Below are positions 1 through 4,180 of a DNA stretch of 6,263 nucleotides, piece by piece. The notes under the pieces were generated by a model that ran no database searches, was not told the origin of the DNA, and saw nothing but the letters and a program-made list of their open reading frames with translations. The first letter of the stretch is position 1; each line of letters opens with the position of its first letter. The stretch is taken from positions 1 to 6,263 of the forward strand of contig JAAYGO010000279.1 of NCBI GenBank assembly GCA_012727685.1. Reading direction: 5' to 3'. The position numbers were made by a program, and so were the translations under genes. Origin of the DNA: Bacillota bacterium. GTDB lineage: Bacteria > Bacillota > Dethiobacteria > DTU022.

Positions 1-891
1 CTGACCAATGATATTTTTGGCCATGCCGCCGGAGACATGCTCCTGCAGAAGGGAGCCGCCATTTTGAAAAAGGTTTGCCGGGCCGATGACATTATCGCCC
101 GCATTGGCGGCGACGAATTTGTCATCCTTTTGCCGAAAACAGATTTTGCAGATTGCCGGAGCATTATGGAGAGGATCAAAGGGGAGTTTTCGAAAGAACA
201 ATTAAAAGCGATCAGGGGCTCCATCTCCATGGGCTGCGCGGTGAAGAATCAGCTCGAGCAGGATATTACCCGGATTCTCCAGGATGCCGAGGATCAGATG
301 TATTTAGATAAAATCCTGCACCGGAGAAATAATGATCAGGAGCAAATTCAAAGGATCGTGGAGACTTTGCATGAAAAAGACCCCCGGGAAAAGGAACATG
401 CCGAAAGGGTCAGCGTCATCTGCGAAAAAATCGGCCGCCTGCTGGGATTGCCGGAAAGAGAAATCGCCCTGCTGCAAAAGGCCTGTTATTTGCATGATAT
501 CGGCAAAATTGTTCAGGATGAAAGTGCGCCTTACAAAGAAGCCGAAAGACAGCAACACCCGGTCGTCGGCTATCGCATCTTGAATTCCTTTGAAGATACC
601 ATGGACCTGGCAGAATGCGTGCTGGCACATCACGAAAGATGGGACGGCTCAGGCTATCCAAAAGGATTGAAGGGAAACGAGATCCCAAAATTGGCCCGCA
701 TCATCGCCCTTGCGGAGTGTTACGATAGATTGGTGAACCGCCGGGAAGAAGACTCTGCCAGCGGTGAAGAAAAATTTTTTGCCGAAATCAGGCGGCAGGC
801 CGGTTCGAGGTTTGACCCTGAGATTGTAAAGGTGCTGCTCAAAAAGGGAACCATTTTCCAGGAAACCGTAGCACGCACCGGAGGCTCCTAG
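1..891 (+). CDS. GGDEF / HD-GYP hybrid cyclic-di-GMP signalling protein (5' partial)
   Basis: The reading frame is open from base 1 and ends at the TAG at 889-891, so the last 296 residues are visible and the N-terminus, probably with a sensor region, is missing. Residues are counted from the window edge. The GGDEF (diguanylate cyclase) half shows NDIFGHAAGD at 3-12, an inhibitory-site RxxD (RADD, 27-30) exactly five residues before an intact GGDEF (36-40), and the closing DxMYLDK-type motif near 98-104. The HD-GYP (cyclic-di-GMP phosphodiesterase) half shows HAERV (H133), HDIGKI (H165, D166), HP (H186), HHERWDGSGYP (210-220) and D242 in ECYDRL, which are the metal ligands and signature of the family. 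Both active sites look usable, so the protein could make and degrade the second messenger, with one half possibly regulatory; that is inference. The stretch between HDIGKI and HP is about 15 residues, shorter than I expect. It converges with the next gene across 27 bases. The domain calls are very secure; the net activity is not known. Confidence 0.95.
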   Translation: MTNDIFGHAAGDMLLQKGAAILKKVCRADDIIARIGGDEFVILLPKTDFADCRSIMERIKGEFSKEQLKAIRGSISMGCAVKNQLEQDITRILQDAEDQMYLDKILHRRNNDQEQIQRIVETLHEKDPREKEHAERVSVICEKIGRLLGLPEREIALLQKACYLHDIGKIVQDESAPYKEAERQQHPVVGYRILNSFEDTMDLAECVLAHHERWDGSGYPKGLKGNEIPKLARIIALAECYDRLVNRREEDSASGEEKFFAEIRRQAGSRFDPEIVKVLLKKGTIFQETVARTGGS

Positions 892-908
892 CACCCGGTG
901 ATCCGGTG
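892..908. terminator. Small hairpin between convergent genes, possible weak terminator
   Basis: CACCCGG (892-898) and CCGGTG (903-908) can pair, with one bulged C and a four-base loop, directly after the stop codon of the GGDEF/HD-GYP gene and 11 bases beyond the stop of the convergent minus-strand gene. The position suits a shared terminator, but no T-tract follows on either strand, so a rho-independent role is only weakly supported. Confidence 0.25.
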
Positions 909-918
909 AAGGCAAGGG

Positions 919-1755
919 CTAAGCCAGGTGGGGCTGCAGGAGAGCATAGCTTTCATAAAGGGGCGCGGTTTTACCGATCTTCATGGCTTCGCCATATAAA
1001 GCGGGTGCCCGTTTTTGGAGCTCCCGAAACTTATCCCAGATATTGCCATATCTCCCGGTAAGCTCCCGGTAGATTCCGCACAGCATTTCATTTTTCCGCT
1101 GGACGAGCCAATCGGTTTCCGGGCTCCTGGTTGACGGCTGGGGGGTGCGGGGTGCTGTAAATTGAAGGCTAACCGTGGTTCCCCTTACTGTCCATTCATG
1201 TTCCCGATAACCCGCCCATTTTAATCCCTTTAAGAAAGCGTAGAGCATCGCTTCATCCTTGAGCGTAATCGCCGCTTCCATGGCCAACTGATCCGGCTCG
1301 GAAAATTCGCCCGGCATGAAGCCGGTCAGCCACCAGTGCTTTTGGGCCCGGGAGAAAAGGACTCTTCCTCCTTTGGAGAGGGTAAAGGAAAGAGGCAGCA
1401 GATCCGTGTCCCCGGCGGCATAGAAAAAGGGTCCCTGAAAAACGCCGGGAACTTCGATGTCGGGCAGATCGGTCCAATACACGCCGATCTCGGCGCCGGT
1501 GGTCAAAGCATACTGTCCTTTCCAGAGCTCAATCAGCCATCGCTTGCCGCCGTATGAAAAGTAAATTGGTTCACAATCGATGATCATGCTGAAGAGTGCT
1601 GCTGCTTCGTCATAAAGGCGGCAGTAGCCGAAATCCCTTTGCCAGGCATGCAGAATTGAGACAAAAATATCCTGGCTCTGATCATAGGCATAGCCCAGCC
1701 TTTCCAGGAGCCGGTCAAAGTTTTCATTGCCGCTGCCGATATTTTCGCCGGACAT
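919..1755 (-). CDS. DUF4474-like protein of unknown function
   Basis: A 278-residue soluble-looking protein. The central part (about residues 33-95) carries HAWQRDFGYCRLYDEAA, then MIIDCEPIYFSYGGKRW and LWKGQYALTTGAEIGVY. This resembles, from memory, the DUF4474 family common in Clostridia; I could not run a profile search. The protein is rich in Trp and Tyr and has a charged C-terminal helix region (about 215-278). I see no signal peptide or membrane segment. The ATG at 1755 is preceded by GTGAGG (1761-1766 on the plus strand) with a five-base gap, and an in-frame TAA lies 12 codons upstream, so there is no room for a longer N-terminus. The stop is TAG at 919-921. The gene is divergent from the phospholipase-like gene and convergent with the GGDEF/HD-GYP gene, so it is probably monocistronic. 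No biochemical role can be assigned. It is certainly coding: long, in-frame, with a good ribosome site and family-like conservation. Confidence 0.85.
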   Translation of the reverse strand: MSGENIGSGNENFDRLLERLGYAYDQSQDIFVSILHAWQRDFGYCRLYDEAAALFSMIIDCEPIYFSYGGKRWLIELWKGQYALTTGAEIGVYWTDLPDIEVPGVFQGPFFYAAGDTDLLPLSFTLSKGGRVLFSRAQKHWWLTGFMPGEFSEPDQLAMEAAITLKDEAMLYAFLKGLKWAGYREHEWTVRGTTVSLQFTAPRTPQPSTRSPETDWLVQRKNEMLCGIYRELTGRYGNIWDKFRELQKRAPALYGEAMKIGKTAPLYESYALLQPHLA

Positions 1756-1878
1756 TGTTGCCTCACCCGCCCTTTTGCCCTCTTTGGATTAAATTATGGC
1801 TGCCTGGATGGAATTGCTACTTCCGGTCTGGGGCAGGTAGCGGGTATCAAGCGGTTGCCCGGGTGAATAGATTAAACT
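1756..1878. promoter_or_regulatory. Divergent intergenic region between the DUF4474-like and phospholipase genes
   Basis: This 123-base gap must hold the start signals of two outward-facing genes. On the minus strand the Shine-Dalgarno GTGAGG is clear, and an AT-rich run (about 1789-1799, reading CATAAT on the minus strand) could be a -10 element, but no convincing -35 lies beyond it. On the plus strand no good Shine-Dalgarno precedes the ATG at 1879; GGGTGA at 1861-1866 is the best purine run and sits 12 bases away. The left arm of an inverted repeat (1824-1835) lies here. Exact promoters cannot be placed. Confidence 0.4.
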
Positions 1879-1948
1879 ATGAATATACGGAATCTTATCA
1901 AACCGTTATTTAAGATCGAAAGCCATATGAACCTGGTGCCCCAGACCG
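1824..1948. repeat. 12-bp perfect inverted repeat bracketing the phospholipase start codon
   Basis: CGGTCTGGGGCA (1824-1835) is the exact reverse complement of TGCCCCAGACCG (1937-1948). After a three-base bulge on the right side, GGT (1836-1838) can also pair with ACC (1931-1933). The enclosed segment of about 100 bases contains the start codon at 1879 and the first codons of the phospholipase-like gene. It could fold in the transcript or mark a rearrangement. It may also be chance, since the right arm lies inside coding sequence. Confidence 0.5.
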
Positions 1949-2604
1949 CGGAGATTCTAAAGAACGACGGGAAGGAAGAGCTCTACGCCCGCTTGCAACA
2001 AAGGGGGCGGACGGGGAAAACGGGATTAGAGCTGCTTGCCAAAGGGGCGGCGGACGCGGATAAACCCTTTTCCGGCGGCTTCATCGTTACCTTATGGCAT
2101 TTCCACCATCCCTGGAGCCATCGCGGCTACCTGGTGGGCAGCAGCTCAGCCGACCAGGCGGCCTGGCTTTTTAACTTCGCCCTCGAACTCTGGCAGAAAA
2201 ATCGGGAAGAGCAGGCCTTTTACCATCTCGGCCGGGCGCTGCATTTAATCCAGGATATTTTCATTCCCCAGCATGCGGCGGTGACCGCCTTGAGAGGGCA
2301 TGGCGAACTGGAACACTGGCTCAGCAAAAACTGGGAAGCTTACCGGGTCGAGCGGGGCGGCTATTACCGCTGGGAGCGCTCTTTCCATAATCTCCGGGGC
2401 GATCGCCACACCATCAGCTCTGAGCGGCCGTATGATTGGATCGATCACGGCAGCCACCTGGCGAGCCAGTGGTTCGACCGCTTTTTCCGGGGCGGCCATT
2501 ATGACGAAGACACCTTTCACCGGGCTGCTGCGTTGACTATTCCCCACGCCCTCCGCTTTTCCGCGGGCTTTTTAAATAAATTCTTCCTCGACGCGGGATT
2601 ATAA
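1879..2604 (+). CDS. Zinc-dependent phospholipase C-family protein (alpha-toxin/S1-P1 fold), no signal peptide
   Basis: A 241-residue protein matching the bacterial zinc phospholipase C family, whose members hydrolyse phospholipid headgroups with three zinc ions. Aligned by eye to my memory of the Bacillus cereus enzyme, the ligands are H16 (in SHMNLV), D59 (ADADKP), H74 (HFHHP), H122 and D126 (LHLIQD), H132 (PQHA), and H141 with E145 (HGELE); the spacings D-to-P, H-to-P and HxxxE agree. The mature N-terminal Trp that completes the zinc site in the secreted enzyme has no counterpart: the residue 13 before H16 is Ile3. There is no signal peptide, and an in-frame TAA at 1873-1875 blocks any upstream start. 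The next ATG (M17, 1927) would remove H16. No strong ribosome site is visible. The protein may be cytoplasmic, exported by another route, or altered at its 5' end. The substrate is unknown; the fold assignment is firm and the activity is inferred. Confidence 0.88.
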   Translation: MNIRNLIKPLFKIESHMNLVPQTAEILKNDGKEELYARLQQRGRTGKTGLELLAKGAADADKPFSGGFIVTLWHFHHPWSHRGYLVGSSSADQAAWLFNFALELWQKNREEQAFYHLGRALHLIQDIFIPQHAAVTALRGHGELEHWLSKNWEAYRVERGGYYRWERSFHNLRGDRHTISSERPYDWIDHGSHLASQWFDRFFRGGHYDEDTFHRAAALTIPHALRFSAGFLNKFFLDAGL

Positions 2605-2680
2605 ATGAATGGCAGGCGAGCGCCGCCGCGCGCCGCCAGGCTGGCCCTTGCCCCGCAGTTCATATTGCAAATCATGCCCT
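2605..2680 (+). other. Short GC-rich spacer after the phospholipase gene
   Basis: This holds a run of GCC/GCG triplets (about 2614-2637) and a small perfect palindrome GCCAGGCTGGC (2635-2645). No T-tract follows it, so I do not call a terminator. An ATG at 2605 opens a frame that continues to 2880, but it has no ribosome site and no recognisable protein in this stretch. Confidence 0.4.
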
Positions 2681-2686
2681 GGAGGT
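2681..2686 (+). promoter_or_regulatory. Strong Shine-Dalgarno GGAGGT in front of ATG 2695
   Basis: GGAGGT is followed, eight bases later, by ATG-ATG (2695-2700). This is the best ribosome binding site in the whole phospholipase-transporter interval. It feeds frame 1, whereas the recognisable transporter is in frame 2, so it is a key observation for the proposed frameshift. A second purine run, GGAAGG (2703-2708), precedes ATG 2711/2714 in frame 2, but that frame stops at the TGA at 2774-2776. Confidence 0.6.
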
Positions 2687-2694
2687 TTAAACTA

Positions 2695-2863
2695 ATGATG
2701 TTGGAAGGTAATGATGCGGAAAGGTGTTTTTTGCCTGCGGACAACCCCTTCCGCCAGCAACCTAATGCAAGGATGATCGCAAATCAAATCAAAACTTTGG
2801 ACCAAAGAGTTTATCATCACCTTCTTTGTACAGTTTTTTGCTGTTTTAAACTATTACGTCTGC
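2695..2863 (+). pseudogene. Frameshifted 5' end of the MFS transporter gene
   Basis: Frame 1 from ATG 2695, with the strong ribosome site, reads to MIANQIK (2773-2793) and then becomes unlike a transporter, ending at the stop at 2878-2880. Frame 2, from 2792, reads KLWTKEFIITFFVQFFAVL and then NYYVC straight into the MFS protein at 2864; this is a typical MFS start with first membrane helix. Frame 2 has no ATG, GTG or TTG between its TGA at 2774-2776 and 2864. Dropping one A from the four-A run at 2791-2794 joins the two into a start reading MIANQIKLWTKEF. I infer a one-base insertion (mutation or sequencing error) or, less likely, programmed +1 frameshifting. A start at ATG 2773 would have AAGG directly abutting it, which is poor; a start at 2695 adds a 26-residue tail of unknown nature. 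Confidence 0.6.
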
Positions 2864-3997
2864 ATGATCATCATGTCTGAATACGCCATGCTCAATTATC
2901 ATTCGCCCCCGGGCGAGGCCGGGCTGGCCGCCAGTATCTTTATTATCGGCGCCCTGGCAGCCCGCTTTTTTTCCGGCAACATGGTGATGCGCTTCGGCTA
3001 CAAGCGGTCGCTGTACACGGGGGTCTTTGCCGGCCTTGTCACGACCTTGGCTTATTTCGGGGTGAACAGCATCCTCCTCTTGCTGCCGGTTCGTTTTCTG
3101 CACGGGATCACCTTCGGGATCACCTCTACGGCCACCTCCACAATCGTGGCGGATCTGATTCCCCATGAGCGGAGAGGCGAAGGGATTGCTTACTTTTCCT
3201 TAAGCTCGATTATCGCCACGGCCATCGGACCGTTTATCGGCATGTTTCTGAGCCGGAACGGGAGTTACACCCCAGTTTTTACTATAGCGGTGATCGTATT
3301 GATAATCAGCCTGAGCACTGCTCCCTTCCTCTCCCTTCGTAACACTGCATTCCCGGAAGAGGCTCACCGGGAAGGGCGCGGCTTCAACTTGCGCAACTGT
3401 TTTGAACCGGGGGTCATCCCCGTGGCCTTCATCTGCCTGCTCGGTTTCCTCGCTTATTCCAGCATTGTCTCCTTCCTCACTGTGTACGCGCAAATAATAA
3501 AATTGGTAGCCGCGGCCGGCTACTTTTTTATTTTTTATGCCGTGGCGGTGATCCTTTCGCGGCCCCTTGTGGGCCGCCTGCTGGATTTAAGAGGTGAAAA
3601 CGTGATCGTCTACCCGGCCATCGCCCTCTTTGGCGCCGCCATGCTCCTGCTCGGCCACAGCTACCACGGGGCCATGCTGCTGGCGGCGGCGATTTTGGCC
3701 GGCCTGGGCTTTGGAGCGATCCAGGCAAGCACCCACGCTATTGCGGTTAAGATCACGCCGCGGCACCGGATGGGGCTGGCCAATTCTACCTACCTGATGT
3801 TTTATGACCTCGGGATGGGCATCGGCCCGATCATCGCGGGGCTGCTCATCCCCTTGCTCGGTTATCGCTGGATGTATACGCTGATGGGCGTGGTCGTCCT
3901 TTCCGCCCACATTTTTTATTATTATTTGCACGGGAAAAAGGCAAGCCTGCATAAGCCTGAAAAAAAGTATGCTGCTGAAAGCGGAATGATCAAGTGA
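2864..3997 (+). CDS. Major facilitator superfamily transporter (start uncertain, first helix upstream)
   Basis: From ATG 2864 there are 377 residues with about eleven hydrophobic segments; the first helix of the normal twelve is encoded upstream at about 2807-2863 in the same frame. Visible MFS marks are the helix 2-3 loop GNMVMRFGYKR (38-48), a motif A variant whose usual Asp is absent; RFLHGITFG (77-85) with IPHERRGEG (99-107) in the motif B region; AIGPFIG (120-126), motif C-like; the second-half loop GRLLDLRGE (237-245); and LANSTYLMFYDLGMGIGP (305-322) near helices 10-11. It lies in the inner membrane and most likely exports or imports a small molecule by proton antiport or symport; the substrate cannot be read. 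The Lys-rich C-terminus ends at the TGA at 3995-3997. No ribosome site precedes 2864, which with the upstream helix argues against it being the true start. Family certain, intactness uncertain. Confidence 0.88.
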   Translation: MIIMSEYAMLNYHSPPGEAGLAASIFIIGALAARFFSGNMVMRFGYKRSLYTGVFAGLVTTLAYFGVNSILLLLPVRFLHGITFGITSTATSTIVADLIPHERRGEGIAYFSLSSIIATAIGPFIGMFLSRNGSYTPVFTIAVIVLIISLSTAPFLSLRNTAFPEEAHREGRGFNLRNCFEPGVIPVAFICLLGFLAYSSIVSFLTVYAQIIKLVAAAGYFFIFYAVAVILSRPLVGRLLDLRGENVIVYPAIALFGAAMLLLGHSYHGAMLLAAAILAGLGFGAIQASTHAIAVKITPRHRMGLANSTYLMFYDLGMGIGPIIAGLLIPLLGYRWMYTLMGVVVLSAHIFYYYLHGKKASLHKPEKKYAAESGMIK

Positions 3998-3998
3998 T

Positions 3999-4021
3999 CA
4001 TTGCTCGGCTAAGCATTGCTC
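3999..4021 (+). repeat. Short direct repeat after the transporter stop
   Basis: CATTGCTC occurs at 3999-4006 and again at 4014-4021, 15 bases apart. It is too short to mean much alone, but it opens a repeat-rich intergenic segment. Confidence 0.3.
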
Positions 4022-4041
4022 AGGGCAAAAGTGAATGCCCT
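4022..4041 (+). terminator. Possible terminator hairpin after the MFS gene
   Basis: AGGGCA (4022-4027) and TGCCCT (4036-4041) form a six-pair stem with an eight-base loop, 25 bases after the transporter stop. The bases after the stem (TGTCTCC) are only mildly T-rich, so a classical rho-independent terminator is possible but weak. Confidence 0.35.
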
Positions 4042-4046
4042 TGTCT

Positions 4047-4091
4047 CCTGCGGGTCGCCTCCCGCTGGCGCAGGCGGGCTGCCGGCCCGGC
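4047..4091. repeat. GC-rich palindromic cluster (REP-like intergenic element candidate)
   Basis: Nested inverted repeats overlap here: CCTGCG (4047-4052) with CGCAGG (4069-4074), CCCGC (4061-4065) with GCGGG (4074-4078), and GCCGG-C-CCGGC (4081-4091). The alternative pairings exclude one another, which is typical of short dispersed palindromic intergenic repeats. One copy only is visible in this window, so the repeat status is inferred. Confidence 0.35.
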
Positions 4092-4121
4092 ATGAGGCTT
4101 CAACAGGGTTTGCATTTTTAA

Positions 4122-4144
4122 AACCGGGATAGCCGAACCTGGTT
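4122..4144. repeat. Imperfect inverted repeat upstream of the P-type ATPase
   Basis: AACCGGG (4122-4128) and CCTGGTT (4138-4144) pair except at one position, with a nine-base spacer, ending 36 bases before the ATPase start. It could be an operator or an RNA hairpin in the leader. No convincing -10/-35 pair was found around it. Confidence 0.25.
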
Positions 4145-4164
4145 GATAGACATTAATCATGCAA

Positions 4165-4171
4165 GAAAGGA
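4165..4171 (+). promoter_or_regulatory. Ribosome binding site deciding the ATPase start
   Basis: GAAAGGA sits nine bases before ATG 4181 and directly against the in-frame ATG 4172. The spacing therefore favours 4181 (or the TTG at 4178) over 4172 as the true start. Confidence 0.55.
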
Positions 4172-4180
4172 ATGAAGTTG

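Noticed and set aside
1855..1883. Promoter-like TTGCCC - 17 bases - TATGAA
   Set aside because: It would start transcription after the phospholipase ATG at 1879 and force use of M17, losing zinc ligand H16; each element matches the consensus at only four of six positions.
1596..1913. Plus-strand open frame across the divergent intergenic region
   Set aside because: It covers the antisense of the DUF4474-like gene, has no ribosome site and no protein-like pattern; it does not supply a signal peptide for the phospholipase either.
2846..3166. Minus-strand open frame over the start of the transporter
   Set aside because: It overlaps clear MFS coding sequence and is hydrophilic and repetitive, as expected from the complement of a membrane protein gene.
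4143..4148. TTGATA as a -35 element for the ATPase
   Set aside because: The base match is good, but 17 bases downstream lies the ribosome site AAAGGA rather than a -10 element.
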